A DNA stretch of 36,527 nucleotides from Schumannella soli (GCF_006517435.1 NZ_VHQG01000002.1:25602-62128); one strand, 5' to 3'; counted from the first letter of the stretch, positions 22,908 to 31,151 are shown. Made by a program: numbers and translations. Notes: generated by a model from the letters alone, not told the origin.

Positions 22908-24050
22908 TCAGACGGTCGACGGCTCCCCGGTCGCGAACTCGGCCGCGAGACCCGCGACCACGGCCCGCGTGTCGCCGTCGTGCGCTGCGGCGATGCGCCG
23001 CTGGCGCTGGTAACTGGCGCCGCGGTCGAGGATGAGCTGCACGTCCGCGAGCTCCCCGGCGCAGTCGAGGCGCTCGGCGATCGGCCTCAGCCGCTCGATC
23101 GTCTCGGCCAGATGCTCGGTGACCAGCCGCTCGTTCCCCGCGCGGTCGACGATGACGATCGCATCCAGGCCGTATCGCGCCCCGCGCCACTTGTTCTCGC
23201 GCACGAACCACGGCTGCATGCTCTCGAGGTCGCCACCCGCATCCAGCGTCTGCTCGGCCTCCTCGATCAGGCACTGGGCGAGTGCGGTGAGCGCGCCGAC
23301 CTCACGGAGGGTCGACAGGCCATCGCAGAAGCGGATCTCGATCGTGCCCCACTTCGGCGAGGGCCGCAGATCCCAGCGCAGCTCGGAGTGGTCGTCGATC
23401 ACGCCCACGTGCGTCAGGTCGTCGACGATGCGCTCGTACTCCTCCCAGGCGCCGAGCTGCGGAGGAAGGCCGGCTGTGGGCAGCTGCTGGAACATGAGCG
23501 CGCGGTTCGACGCGTAGCCGGTGTCGATGCCGGTCCAGAACGGGCTCGACGCCGACAGCGCTTGGAAGTGCGGGTAGTACGTCAGCAGCGAGTTGAGGAT
23601 CGGCAGCACGCGCTCGCGCCGGTCGATGCCGACGTGCATGTGCACGCCCCAGATCAGCAGCTGTCGTCCCCAGTACTGCGTGCGATCGAGCAGCGTCTGG
23701 TACCGCTCCTTGTCGGGCGTGACCTCCTGGTGCTGCCAGAGGGCGAAGGGATGCGTGCCCGCGCACATCAGGTCGACGTCGTGCCCGCGGGCCGCGTCGG
23801 CCGCGGCCCGCGACTCACGCGCGAGGTCGGCGACCGCATCCGCCACCCGGTCGTGCGGGGCGCTGACCAGCTCGACCGTGTTCGTCAGGAACTCGCCGGT
23901 CGCGTGCGGGAACGCGCTGTCGTCGCTCGCGAGGTCGGCGAGGATCTGCGGGGCGGCCGGGGAGAGGTCGCCCGTCGCGCTGTCGACGCACTGCAGCTCC
24001 CATTCGATTCCTACGCTGGAGCGCGGCGATCCGGCGAAGCTGAGGGCCAT
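22908..24050 (-). CDS. Carboxylate-amine ligase, YbdK / glutamate-cysteine ligase 2 family
   Basis: This 380-aa cytosolic enzyme belongs to the GCS2 family, whose E. coli member YbdK shows weak glutamate-cysteine ligase activity. Hallmarks are the N-terminal VGIEWELQ with the conserved metal-binding Glu residues, GEFLTNTVEL, the GVHMHVGI motif, and TIEIRFCDG. Because Actinobacteria use mycothiol instead of glutathione, the physiological product is unlikely to be gamma-glutamylcysteine for glutathione; the true substrates are unknown. The ATG at 24050 was chosen because the family starts there, and CAGACT on the minus strand ends exactly 6 nt upstream. It is divergent from the EamA transporter gene. 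Confidence 0.9.
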   Translation of the reverse strand: MALSFAGSPRSSVGIEWELQCVDSATGDLSPAAPQILADLASDDSAFPHATGEFLTNTVELVSAPHDRVADAVADLARESRAAADAARGHDVDLMCAGTHPFALWQHQEVTPDKERYQTLLDRTQYWGRQLLIWGVHMHVGIDRRERVLPILNSLLTYYPHFQALSASSPFWTGIDTGYASNRALMFQQLPTAGLPPQLGAWEEYERIVDDLTHVGVIDDHSELRWDLRPSPKWGTIEIRFCDGLSTLREVGALTALAQCLIEEAEQTLDAGGDLESMQPWFVRENKWRGARYGLDAIVIVDRAGNERLVTEHLAETIERLRPIAERLDCAGELADVQLILDRGASYQRQRRIAAAHDGDTRAVVAGLAAEFATGEPSTV

Positions 24051-24056
24051 GCGCCG

Positions 24057-24062
24057 AGTCTG
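24057..24062 (-). promoter_or_regulatory. -10-like box, leaderless start of the YbdK-type gene
   Basis: CAGACT on the minus strand, then CGGCGC, then the ATG at 24050. Confidence 0.45.
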
Positions 24063-24118
24063 GCAGGCCGGCGCCGCCGGATGGCGGATTCGCGTCTTCG
24101 GATGTCGTCGGTTCGCCC

Positions 24119-24124
24119 TAGCGT
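24119..24124 (+). promoter_or_regulatory. -10-like box, leaderless start of the EamA transporter
   Basis: TAGCGT, then TCTGCT, then the GTG at 24131. Confidence 0.55.
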
Positions 24125-24130
24125 TCTGCT

Positions 24131-25198
24131 GTGAGCACGCAGAGCGCCCCCGCCGCATCGGGTATCCCCTCCACGTCGGCGACGCCGCGTCCGCCGTCCC
24201 GCCGCGAGACCCTGCTGCTCGCCGGCGCGATCGTGTTCACGGTGCTCGCCTGGGCGAGCGCCTTCCTCGTGATCCGTGGCGTCGCGCCGCACCTCGCCCC
24301 CGGCGGCCTCGCCTTCGGGCGGCTGGTGGTCGGCGCACTGGCGCTCGTCGTGCTGTTCGCGATCTCCCGCCGCTGGGTGACGCCGACGGCGCGCGAGTGG
24401 ATGCTGCTGCTCGGCTACGGCGTGCTCTGGTTCGGCCTCTACAACGTGGCGCTCAATACTGCCGAGACCACGCTCGACGCCGGCACGACCGCGATGATCG
24501 TCAACGTCGGCCCGATCCTCATCGCGCTCGGCGGCGGCCTGATCTTCCACGAGGGCATCTCGCGCTGGCTCGCGATCGGCTTCGTCGTCTCCTTCGCGGG
24601 CATCGTGCTGATCGGCGTCGCGAGCGGCGCGCACTTCGGCGACCTCGGCGGGATGCTGTGGTGCCTCGTCGCGGCCGTCACCTACGCCGCGGGCGTGCTC
24701 ACGCAGAAGCCGACGCTGCGCCGGCTTCCCGGCATCCAGGTGACCCTGCTCGGCGCGCTCATCGGCGCCGTCGTCACGTCGCCCTTCGCGCCGCAGCTGG
24801 TCGGCGACCTCGGCCGGGTGGCTCACGACACCCCGCAGTCGCTGAGCCCCGTCGTGCTCGGCATCGTCTACCTCGGCGTCGTGCCCACGGCGCTCGCATT
24901 CACGACCTGGGCGTATGCGCTCGGCCGGGTGCCCGCGAGCCGCCTCGGCATCAGCACCTACGTGGTTCCGCCGATCGCGGTGCTGCTCGGCTGGGCCGTG
25001 TTCGGCGAGGTGCCGGCTCCGCTCGCGCTCGTCGGCGGCGTCATCTGCCTCGCCGGCGTGGCGCTGAGCCGTCGTCGCGGGCGTCCGCGCGGCGCCGCCG
25101 CGCCGGCTCCGTCGGCGGTCGTCGCGGGGGAGCGCGCCCCCGTCTCCGAGGCGGCGGACGCCCCGGTTGGAGCAGAGCGCCGGGATCTGTCAGAATAG
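24131..25198 (+). CDS. EamA/DMT-superfamily transporter
   Basis: This 355-aa membrane protein is a drug/metabolite transporter with the usual duplicated EamA architecture of ten helices. The first repeat begins [19 protein letters not shown] and contains [15 protein letters not shown]. The second begins [19 protein letters not shown] and ends with the family's typical P-P-I-A-V-L-L-G-W and FGE pattern. A basic and then Ala/Pro/Glu-rich tail of about 50 residues extends into the cytosol. Relatives export amino acids or metabolites; the substrate here cannot be assigned. The GTG at 24131 lies exactly 6 nt after TAGCGT. The rpsP promoter lies within its last codons. Confidence 0.9.
   Translation: MSTQSAPAASGIPSTSATPRPPSRRETLLLAGAIVFTVLAWASAFLVIRGVAPHLAPGGLAFGRLVVGALALVVLFAISRRWVTPTAREWMLLLGYGVLWFGLYNVALNTAETTLDAGTTAMIVNVGPILIALGGGLIFHEGISRWLAIGFVVSFAGIVLIGVASGAHFGDLGGMLWCLVAAVTYAAGVLTQKPTLRRLPGIQVTLLGALIGAVVTSPFAPQLVGDLGRVAHDTPQSLSPVVLGIVYLGVVPTALAFTTWAYALGRVPASRLGISTYVVPPIAVLLGWAVFGEVPAPLALVGGVICLAGVALSRRRGRPRGAAAPAPSAVVAGERAPVSEAADAPVGAERRDLSE
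25167..25196 (+). promoter_or_regulatory. Promoter of the rpsP operon
   Basis: TTGGAG (25167-25172) and CAGAAT (25191-25196) are separated by 18 nt and overlap the 3' end of the transporter gene. A start near 25203 would give a leader of about 125 nt before rpsP. I recognise no known r-protein leader structure in it. Confidence 0.5.
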
Positions 25199-25328
25199 GC
25201 AGTCGAGCCTTGGCCGTCCGACCCTCTATCCGACGCGCCCGAGGCATCCTTTAGAGCTTCGCGTCCGAGCGTGCACCCCACGAGCACGGCCGCTGTTCGA
25301 CTTTCAACACTCACCATTCAGGAGAAAC

Positions 25329-25784
25329 GTGGCTGTCAAGATCCGCCTCAAGCGGCTTGGAAAGAAGTTCGCGCCGTACTACCGCATCGTCGTCGCCGAC
25401 TCGCGCACCAAGCGCGACGGTCGTGTGATCGAGGAGATCGGCAAGTACCACCCCACCGAGAACCCCTCGTTCATCGAGGTCGACTCCGACCGCGCGCAGT
25501 ACTGGCTCAGCGTCGGCGCCCAGCCGACCGAGCAGGTTCTCGCGATCCTCAAGCTGACCGGCGACTGGGGCACCTTCAAGGGTGACAAGAACGCCGTCAG
25601 CACCGTCAAGGCCCCCGAGGGCAAGGTCGAGTTCACGGTCGACGAGCAGAAGAAGACCGTGCTCAAGCCCAAGGCCGAGAAGAAGGCCGAGGAGGCCCCC
25701 GCCGCTGCGGAGGCCCCGGCTGAGGAGGCGCCGGCCGAGGAGGCCGCCGCCGACGAGACCGCGACCGACGGCGACCAGGCCTGA
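25329..25784 (+). CDS. rpsP: 30S ribosomal protein S16
   Basis: S16 stabilises the 5' domain of 16S rRNA during 30S assembly. The N-terminal core [20 protein letters not shown] and [19 protein letters not shown] are diagnostic. The GTG at 25329 has GGAG 4 nt upstream. At 151 aa it is much longer than the roughly 80-aa E. coli protein because of an acidic Ala/Glu-rich C-terminal tail (from about residue 112; [17 protein letters not shown]), a frequent actinobacterial feature. It is followed after 5 nt by the KH-domain gene, so it heads an rpsP-khpA-rimM operon. Confidence 0.97.
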   Translation: MAVKIRLKRLGKKFAPYYRIVVADSRTKRDGRVIEEIGKYHPTENPSFIEVDSDRAQYWLSVGAQPTEQVLAILKLTGDWGTFKGDKNAVSTVKAPEGKVEFTVDEQKKTVLKPKAEKKAEEAPAAAEAPAEEAPAEEAAADETATDGDQA

Positions 25785-25789
25785 TCGAC

Positions 25790-26029
25790 GTGCTCGCACC
25801 CGCGCTGGAACACCTCGTCAAGGGGATCGTCGATCACCCCGATGACGTCCGCGTGGCTTCGATCGACTCCTCGCGCGGCGAGGTCCTCGAGGTGCGCGTG
25901 CACCCCGAGGACCTCGGCCGCGTGATCGGCCGTTCGGGACGCACGGCCAAGGCCCTCCGCACCCTTGTCACGGCGCTCGCCGACGGCCGCCGCGTGCGCG
26001 TCGACGTGGTCGACACCGACGAGGCGTGA
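25790..26029 (+). CDS. khpA: KH-domain RNA-binding protein KhpA
   Basis: KhpA is a small single-KH RNA-binding protein (79 aa) that in Firmicutes partners with KhpB/Jag. The KH signature with the GxxG loop VIGRSGRTAKALRTLV is at about residues 45-60. Its place between rpsP and rimM is conserved in Gram-positive bacteria. The GTG start lies 5 nt after the rpsP stop, and its TGA overlaps the rimM GTG (GTGA), indicating translational coupling. Confidence 0.93.
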   Translation: MLAPALEHLVKGIVDHPDDVRVASIDSSRGEVLEVRVHPEDLGRVIGRSGRTAKALRTLVTALADGRRVRVDVVDTDEA

Positions 26030-26781
26030 GCCCCCGCAAGCCGCCCCGCACGCCCCGCACTCAGCTGCGGGTCGCTCGCCTGGTGAAGGCCCACGGCCTC
26101 AAGGGCGCTCTCAAGCTCGAGCTCTACACCGACGATCCGGACCGCCGCTTCACGCCGGGCGCCTCATTCGCCCTGCAGGTGCCGACCTCGTCGTCGTGGC
26201 ACGGCAAGTCGCTCGAGCTCGCCGAGCTGCGTTTCTACAACGGCAGCCCCGTCGCCTTCTTCGTCGGCGTCGACGACCGCACCGCGGCCGAGACCCTCGT
26301 CAAGGCAGTGCTCTGGATCGATCAGGATCTCGACGAGGTCACCGACGAAGAGGATGCGTGGTTCGACCACCAGCTCGTCGGCCTCTCCGCCGTGCGCGAC
26401 GGGCGGACCGTCGGCCAGATCGCGCGCGTCGACCACCTGCCCGCGCAGGATCTGCTCGTCGTCGCGACCGACGCCGGCGAGGTGCTCGTGCCCTTCGTCA
26501 AGGCGATCGTGCCGAGCGTCGACATCGAGGCCGGCATCGTCAGTCTGACCCCGCCGGTCGGTCTCTTCGAGGAGATCCCCGACGCGGATGCGGACGCCGA
26601 CACGGATGCCGAGGGCTCGGCCACCGGCGCCGACTCCGGCTCCGGCGAGGGCGGCAGCCGTCGCCCTCCGCTGCCGCGTCGCACCTCGCGCCGCCGTCCG
26701 GCCGCCGCGCCCGCGGAGTCCGGCGCCGCGACGAGCGCCGACGACGCCGAGTCGGCCGGCAGCGACCCCGCCGCGGAGTAG
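26026..26781 (+). CDS. rimM: Ribosome maturation factor RimM
   Basis: RimM binds ribosomal protein S19 and helps assemble the head of the 30S subunit. The N-terminal beta-barrel (RVARLVKAHGLKGALKLELYTDDP, split across residues 15-38) and the PRC-barrel (DHQLVGLSAVRDGRTVGQIARVDHLPAQDLLVV) are intact, and LVPFVKAIVPSVD marks the end of the conserved part near residue 175. The protein is 251 aa against about 170-180 in the family. The extra C-terminal 65 residues begin with an Asp-Ala repeat (DADADADTDAE) and then become Arg/Pro/Ala-rich. The GTG start overlaps the khpA stop. Confidence 0.95.
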   Translation: MSPRKPPRTPRTQLRVARLVKAHGLKGALKLELYTDDPDRRFTPGASFALQVPTSSSWHGKSLELAELRFYNGSPVAFFVGVDDRTAAETLVKAVLWIDQDLDEVTDEEDAWFDHQLVGLSAVRDGRTVGQIARVDHLPAQDLLVVATDAGEVLVPFVKAIVPSVDIEAGIVSLTPPVGLFEEIPDADADADTDAEGSATGADSGSGEGGSRRPPLPRRTSRRRPAAAPAESGAATSADDAESAGSDPAAE

Positions 26782-26836
26782 CCCGGCAGCGCCCCCGCCT
26801 CCGAGCAGCCGGACCGGGTGAGGTCCGCGCCGCGGC

Positions 26837-26842
26837 TACGCT
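26837..26842 (+). promoter_or_regulatory. -10-like box, leaderless start of trmD
   Basis: TACGCT, then GGGCCG, then the trmD GTG at 26849. It lies in the 67-nt gap after rimM, suggesting trmD has its own promoter. Confidence 0.55.
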
Positions 26843-26848
26843 GGGCCG

Positions 26849-27547
26849 GTGCGCGTCGACATCTTCACGATCTTCCCGGAGTTCTTCTCCGTGCTCGACG
26901 TCTCGCTGCTCGGCAAGGCCCGCACGAGCGGACTGCTGGAGCTCGGCGTGCACGACCTGCGCGATTTCACGACCGACCGGCACCGCAGCGTCGACGACAC
27001 GCCCTACGGCGGCGGCGCCGGCATGGTCATGAAGCCGGAGCCCTGGGGGCAGGCGCTCGACTCGGTCGTGACACCCGCATCCACCGTGATCTTCCCGAGC
27101 CCGGCCGGCGAGGTCTTCACGCAGCGCCGGGCCCGCGACCTGAGCACCCGCGAGCACCTCGTCTTCGCCTGCGGGCGCTACGAGGGGATCGACCAGCGCG
27201 TCATCGACGACACCGCGAGCCGCGCCGAGGTCATCGAGCTGAGCCTCGGCGACTACGTGCTCAACGGCGGCGAGGTCGCCACGATGGCCGTCGTCGAGGC
27301 GGTCGGCCGGCTCGTTCCGGGTGTCGTCGGCAATCCGGAGAGCCTCACCGAGGAGAGCCACGAAGACGGCCTGCTCGAGTACCCGAGCTATACCAAGCCG
27401 GCCGAGTGGCGTGGCCGGGAGGTGCCGCCGATCCTGCTGAGCGGACACCACGCGCAGATCGCCGCCTGGCGGCGCCAGCAGCAGATCGAGCGCACGCGCC
27501 GGGTGCGGCCCGAGCTGCTGCCTGACGAGCTGCGCGAACTCGACTGA
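26849..27547 (+). CDS. trmD: tRNA (guanine(37)-N1)-methyltransferase TrmD
   Basis: TrmD transfers a methyl group from S-adenosylmethionine to G37 next to the anticodon, preventing frameshifts. It is a SPOUT-class enzyme with a trefoil knot. The 232-aa protein begins [12 protein letters not shown], has the active-site segment [16 protein letters not shown], the knot motifs GRYEGID (109-115) and [11 protein letters not shown] (132-142), and the C-terminal P-P-ILLSGHH. The start is GTG, because the family begins with M-R-V/I-D-I-F-T. It follows rimM in the usual order but is followed by map on the opposite strand instead of rplS. Confidence 0.97.
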   Translation: MRVDIFTIFPEFFSVLDVSLLGKARTSGLLELGVHDLRDFTTDRHRSVDDTPYGGGAGMVMKPEPWGQALDSVVTPASTVIFPSPAGEVFTQRRARDLSTREHLVFACGRYEGIDQRVIDDTASRAEVIELSLGDYVLNGGEVATMAVVEAVGRLVPGVVGNPESLTEESHEDGLLEYPSYTKPAEWRGREVPPILLSGHHAQIAAWRRQQQIERTRRVRPELLPDELRELD

Positions 27548-27578
27548 GCGTCGCGGCGGCGGCGGCCGCGCGACTCAG
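27544..27578. terminator. Stem-loop between convergent trmD and map
   Basis: CTGA (27544-27547) and GTCGCG (27550-27555) pair with CGCGAC and TCAG (27569-27578), with a 2-nt bulge on one side. It overlaps both stop codons. Confidence 0.4.
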
Positions 27579-28345
27579 CTCGAGCGCGCGGTGAGGATGA
27601 TCGGACCGTCTTCGGTGATCGCGACGGTGTGCTCCCAGTGGGCGCCGCGGGAGCCGTCGGCGCTACGGAGCGTCCAGCCGTCGGGGTCGGTGAAGATCTC
27701 GTCGGTCGTGTGCAGGAACCACGGCTCGATCGCGAAGACGAGGCCGGGGCGCAGCGGCAGTCCGCGCTTGCGGCGGCCGTCGTTCGGCACGTGCGGGTCG
27801 CCGTGCATGACGCGCCCGACGCCGTGCCCGCCGAAGTCGAGGTTGACCTCGAGGCCGGCATCCGCGGCGACGTCGCCGATCGCGGCCGAGATGTCGCCGA
27901 TGCGCTTGCCGACGACCGCCTGCGCGATGCCGGCGTCCAGCGCCTCCGCGGTCACCTGGATGAGGCGCTCGTCCTCCTCGCGCGGGGTTCCGACGATGAG
28001 CGACACGGCCGAGTCGGAGACCCAGCCGTCGACGCTCGCCGCGAAGTCGAGGCTCAGCAGGTCGCCGTCCTTCAGCGTGTAGTCGTGGGGGAGGCCGTGC
28101 AGAACGGCGTCGTTGACCGAGGTGCAGATGACCTTGCCGAAGGGCGAGGCGCCGAACGACGGGTGGTAGTCGATGTAGCAGCTCTCGGCGCCGGCGGCAC
28201 GGATCATGTCGTGCGCGAGCGCATCCAGCTCCAGCAGGTTGACGCCGACGGCGGCGGCATCGCGAGTGGCCTCGAGCACGCTGGCGACGAAGGCGCCGGC
28301 GGGGCGCATCTGCTCGATCTCGGCGGGGGTGCGCAGTTCGATCAC
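27575..28345 (-). CDS. map: Type I methionine aminopeptidase
   Basis: Map removes the initiator Met from nascent proteins at the ribosome exit. The 256-aa protein has the pita-bread fold and the complete metal-ligand set: two Asp in LSLDFAASVDGWVSDSAV, His in GGHGVGRVMHGDPHV, Glu in FAIEPWF, and the last Glu in ITEDGP. The GTG at 28345 has TAGGCT exactly 6 nt upstream. Within an otherwise conserved plus-strand translation block it lies antisense between trmD and rplS. Map genes more often sit near secY/adk/infA, so a second map elsewhere is possible. Confidence 0.95.
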   Translation of the reverse strand: MIELRTPAEIEQMRPAGAFVASVLEATRDAAAVGVNLLELDALAHDMIRAAGAESCYIDYHPSFGASPFGKVICTSVNDAVLHGLPHDYTLKDGDLLSLDFAASVDGWVSDSAVSLIVGTPREEDERLIQVTAEALDAGIAQAVVGKRIGDISAAIGDVAADAGLEVNLDFGGHGVGRVMHGDPHVPNDGRRKRGLPLRPGLVFAIEPWFLHTTDEIFTDPDGWTLRSADGSRGAHWEHTVAITEDGPIILTARSS

Positions 28346-28351
28346 CCGGCG

Positions 28352-28357
28352 AGCCTA
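28352..28357 (-). promoter_or_regulatory. -10-like box, leaderless start of map
   Basis: TAGGCT on the minus strand, then CGCCGG, then the GTG at 28345. Confidence 0.55.
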
Positions 28358-28399
28358 GCCGCCGGCCGATGTCGCGGCGGGGATGATCCGCTCCTCGCT

Positions 28400-28429
28400 T
28401 TGGCGAATGGGACCCTCATCTGGCAAACT
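28400..28429 (+). promoter_or_regulatory. Promoter of rplS
   Basis: TTGGCG (28400-28405) and CAAACT (28424-28429) are spaced by 18 nt. The predicted leader is about 110 nt and contains a weak GGCTC/GAGCC hairpin and a T-rich stretch (28495-28506). The leader is long enough for autoregulation, but I recognise no known motif. Confidence 0.45.
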
Positions 28430-28547
28430 GATCGCTTGTGCCCGGCGCGGCTCTGCCACAGGGGAGCCCGGATCACCGGAGCACGCACTCACTTTCCTAT
28501 TTTTCTACCGCGTGCGACCTGTCGGCGAGCGCAGAGAGCGAACGAAC

Positions 28548-28898
28548 ATGTCCCACATCCTCGACGTCGTCGATGCAGCATCGCTGCGCTCGGACATCCC
28601 CGACTTCCGCCCCGGTGACACCGTCAAGGTGCACGTGAACATCATCGAGGGCTCGCGCTCCCGCATTCAGGTCTTCCAGGGCGCCGTCATCGGCCGCTCG
28701 GGCGAGGGCGTGCGCGAGACCTTCACGGTCCGCAAGGTCAGCTTCCAGGTCGGCGTCGAGCGCACCTTCCCGGTGCACTCGCCGGTCATCGACCACATCG
28801 AGATCGTGACCCGCGGTGACGTGCGTCGCGCGAAGCTCTACTACCTGCGCGAGCTGCGCGGCAAGAAGGCCAAGATCAAGGAGAAGCGCGACGCCTGA
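28548..28898 (+). CDS. rplS: 50S ribosomal protein L19
   Basis: L19 sits at the 30S-50S interface of the ribosome. This 116-aa protein is of usual length and has the diagnostic [37 protein letters not shown] (split), [12 protein letters not shown] and the basic C-terminus [17 protein letters not shown]. The ATG at 28548 is preceded by a GAGAG stretch as a weak ribosome site. A strong stem-loop follows 20 nt after its stop, so it is probably monocistronic here. Confidence 0.98.
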   Translation: MSHILDVVDAASLRSDIPDFRPGDTVKVHVNIIEGSRSRIQVFQGAVIGRSGEGVRETFTVRKVSFQVGVERTFPVHSPVIDHIEIVTRGDVRRAKLYYLRELRGKKAKIKEKRDA

Positions 28899-28918
28899 GT
28901 CGCAGCGCTGATCCGATT

Positions 28919-28950
28919 CGCGCCCACATCCCTCGCGGGGTGTGGGCGCG
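28919..28950 (+). terminator. Rho-independent-type terminator of rplS
   Basis: CGCGCCCACA-TCCC pairs with GGGG-TGTGGGCGCG (one T.G pair) around TCGC, a 14-bp stem followed by GTCGTTTA. Confidence 0.75.
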
Positions 28951-28973
28951 GTCGTTTAACCGGAGGGGCGGCC

Positions 28974-28979
28974 TATGCT
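28974..28979 (+). promoter_or_regulatory. -10 box of lepB
   Basis: TATGCT lies 101 nt before the lepB ATG, giving a leader of about 95 nt that ends in GGGGAG. No good -35. Confidence 0.45.
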
Positions 28980-29080
28980 GGGCGCGGGCCGCACGGCCCG
29001 GGTCGGCACGGCCAGGCGTCGTCGCGACCGGAGGGCGTCAGGGCCCACGCGGGCACCAGCCCAGGAGACACGGGGAGCGG

Positions 29081-29914
29081 ATGACCACGGCGGACGAGAA
29101 CGCGCGCACGCGCGACGAGGTCGACGGCAGCAGCGAGCTGGATGCCGCCGACTACCCGCGTCGGCGCGGCACCGAGCGTCGCACCGCCGTCGAGTCGCGC
29201 AAGCCCCGCGGCTGGAAGCTGTTCCTGCGCGATCTCGTCGTCATCATCGTGGCCGCGGTGATCATCTCCTTCCTCATCAAGACCTTCCTCATCCGCTCCT
29301 TCTACATCCCCTCGGAGTCGATGGAGCAGACGCTCATCGTCAACGACCGTGTGATCGTGAACGAACTGCAGCCGAAGATGTTCGGGCTGCAGCGCGGCGA
29401 CGTCGTCGTGTTCAAGGATCCGGGCGGCTGGCTCGACGGCACCCCCAAGACCGAGCAGCCCACCGGCATCGCCGGCTTCTTCAACGAGGTGCTCGGCGTG
29501 GTCGGCCTCACCGCACCCGACAGCGACGATCACCTGATCAAGCGGGTGATCGGTCTGCCGGGCGACACGGTCAAGTGCTGCAACAGCCTCGGCCAGATGA
29601 CCGTCAACGATGTGCCGATCGACGAGCCCTACGTGCAGCTGCCCGCGGGCACCAAGCGCGTCTCGGCCGATGACTTCGAGGTCACCGTGCCGAAGGACGC
29701 GATCTGGGTGATGGGCGACAACCGCTACAACTCCAAGGACTCGCGCTACAACCAGCAGAACCCGGGCAAGGGCTTCGTGCCCTACGACGACATCGTCGGC
29801 CGGGCCTTCGTGATCAGCTGGCCGACGAGCCGCTGGACCTGGCTCGACGACTACCCGCTCACCTTCGACGGCATCCCCGACCGCTCGGCGTCGGCGAAGC
29901 CGCTCGGCGGATGA
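29081..29914 (+). CDS. lepB: Signal peptidase I
   Basis: Signal peptidase I cleaves signal peptides from secreted preproteins at the outer face of the membrane. The 277-aa protein has a hydrophilic, Arg-rich cytoplasmic N-terminus, one transmembrane helix (about residues 51-70), then the catalytic domain. The catalytic Ser is Ser80 in PSESM and the general base is Lys154 in LIKRVIGLPGD; the late motif WVMGDNRYNSKDSR is present. A Cys-Cys pair (KCCNS) follows the Lys box. The ATG at 29081 has GGGGAG 3 nt upstream. The gene sits in the normal rplS-lepB-rnhB order. Confidence 0.97.
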   Translation: MTTADENARTRDEVDGSSELDAADYPRRRGTERRTAVESRKPRGWKLFLRDLVVIIVAAVIISFLIKTFLIRSFYIPSESMEQTLIVNDRVIVNELQPKMFGLQRGDVVVFKDPGGWLDGTPKTEQPTGIAGFFNEVLGVVGLTAPDSDDHLIKRVIGLPGDTVKCCNSLGQMTVNDVPIDEPYVQLPAGTKRVSADDFEVTVPKDAIWVMGDNRYNSKDSRYNQQNPGKGFVPYDDIVGRAFVISWPTSRWTWLDDYPLTFDGIPDRSASAKPLGG

Positions 29915-29946
29915 TCACGCCCCCCGTCGATCGCGTGCCGATGACG

Positions 29947-29973
29947 GTGCGCTCGTGACGGCGCGCTCGTGAC
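29947..29973 (+). repeat. 13-nt direct repeat at the rnhB start
   Basis: GCGCTCGTGACGG occurs at 29949-29961 and at 29963-29975 (within 1-2 nt), so the GTG start of rnhB is present twice. Only the second copy is in frame with rnhB. Confidence 0.6.
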
Positions 29974-30688
29974 GGTCGTCGACCCCGACCTCCGCTTCGA
30001 GAAGCGGCTGCTGCGCGAGGGCGCGGAGCTCGTGATCGGCGTGGACGAGGTCGGCCGCGGCGCGATCGCCGGTCCGGTCGCCGTCGGCGTCAGCGTCGTG
30101 GATGCGGCGGTCGCGCGCATCCCCGTCGGCTTGCGCGATTCGAAGCTGCTGAGCGAGAAGCGGCGCGAGGAGCTGCACCCGAAGGTGCAGCGCTGGGCGC
30201 GGCACCAGGCGGTCGGCGTCGCCTCGAACGAGGAGGTCGACCGGCTCGGCATCATCGCGGCGCTCGGACTCGCCGGCACGCGGGCCCTCACGGCCGTGCT
30301 CGCGGAGGGTGTGGCGCTCGGCGCCGCCCGGGTGATCCTCGACGGATCGCACGACTGGCTGACGCCGGCGCTGCGGTCGGCGGGTGCGGCTGCGGGTTCC
30401 GGTGCCGAAGCCGGTGCCGGTGCCGGTGCCGACGGTTTCGCCGGGATGACCGTGACGACCCGCGTGAAGGCCGACATGACCTGCGCGAGCGTGGCCGCAG
30501 CCTCCGTGCTGGCGAAGGTGCAGCGCGACCGCTTCATGGTCGAGTCGCACGCGCGACTTCCCGAGTACAACTGGGCGTCGAACAAGGGGTACGCCTCGTC
30601 CGACCACTACGCCGCGATCGAGCGGATCGGCGCGAGCGACCTGCACCGCTGGTCGTGGCTGCGCCAGCCGACACTGCTCGATCTCTGA
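29969..30688 (+). CDS. rnhB: Ribonuclease HII
   Basis: RNase HII cleaves the RNA strand of RNA-DNA hybrids and removes single ribonucleotides from DNA. The 239-aa protein has GVDEVGRGAIAGP with the catalytic Asp26-Glu27, DSKLLSEKRR, the third Asp in VILDGSHDW, and VKADMTCASVAAASVLAKVQRDR. An unusual Gly/Ala-rich insert of about 24 residues (near 137-160, GAAAGSGAEAGAGAGADG) lies between the third Asp motif and the TVTTRVKAD motif, where other family members are compact. The GTG at 29969 is the only in-frame start; no strong ribosome site is visible. It follows lepB by 54 nt. Confidence 0.95.
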   Translation: MTVVDPDLRFEKRLLREGAELVIGVDEVGRGAIAGPVAVGVSVVDAAVARIPVGLRDSKLLSEKRREELHPKVQRWARHQAVGVASNEEVDRLGIIAALGLAGTRALTAVLAEGVALGAARVILDGSHDWLTPALRSAGAAAGSGAEAGAGAGADGFAGMTVTTRVKADMTCASVAAASVLAKVQRDRFMVESHARLPEYNWASNKGYASSDHYAAIERIGASDLHRWSWLRQPTLLDL

Positions 30689-30771
30689 GCGGGGTGCTCC
30701 TCAACAGGGGCGTCGTCGGCCGGTCATCCACCGATCGAGGGAGTGCGTCGGCGGCGACCCGCGCTCGGATC

Positions 30772-30777
30772 TAGACT
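30772..30777 (+). promoter_or_regulatory. -10-like box upstream of the DUF2469 gene
   Basis: TAGACT ends 7 nt before the ATG at 30785. Confidence 0.5.
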
Positions 30778-30784
30778 GGCGCGG

Positions 30785-31108
30785 ATGGATGACGAGGATC
30801 TCGACGACTACGACCGCGAGGTCGAGCTCGCCCTGTACCGCGAGTACCGCGACGTGGTGGGCCAGTTCAAGTACGTGGTCGAGACGGAGCGGCGCTTCTA
30901 CCTCGCCAACGAGGTGACGCTCGAGCGCAAAGACACCGAGCACGACTTCTACTTCGAGCTCGCCATGACCGACGTGTGGGTGTGGGATGTCTACCGCGCC
31001 GACCGCTTCGTGAAGAGCGTGCGCGTGCTCACCTTCAAAGACGTCAACGTCGAGATGCTCGGCGAGCGCGAACTGGAGCTGCCGAAGGAGCTGGCGATCG
31101 ACGAGTAG
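30785..31108 (+). CDS. DUF2469 family protein
   Basis: This 107-aa acidic protein belongs to a family almost restricted to Actinobacteria and almost always next to rnhB and yraN. The conserved core is DYDREVELALYREYRDVV, FKYVVETERRFYLANEV, and DVWVWDVYR with several invariant aromatics. Its function is unknown. No transmembrane segment or signal peptide is present. The ATG at 30785 lies 7 nt after TAGACT. The neighbourhood suggests a housekeeping role linked to nucleic acids, which is inference only. Confidence 0.93.
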   Translation: MDDEDLDDYDREVELALYREYRDVVGQFKYVVETERRFYLANEVTLERKDTEHDFYFELAMTDVWVWDVYRADRFVKSVRVLTFKDVNVEMLGERELELPKELAIDE

Positions 31109-31151
31109 CCGATCCGCCCGCGCTGCTTCACGCGTCGCCGGAGACGGCACC

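Noticed and set aside
22908-24050. gshA-type glutathione or ergothioneine/mycothiol biosynthesis gene
   Set aside because: Motifs fit the broad YbdK carboxylate-amine ligase family; no partner biosynthetic genes are adjacent, so a pathway cannot be assigned.
25203-25328. A known ribosomal-protein leader structure before rpsP
   Set aside because: The leader is long enough but no recognisable conserved structure could be traced by eye.
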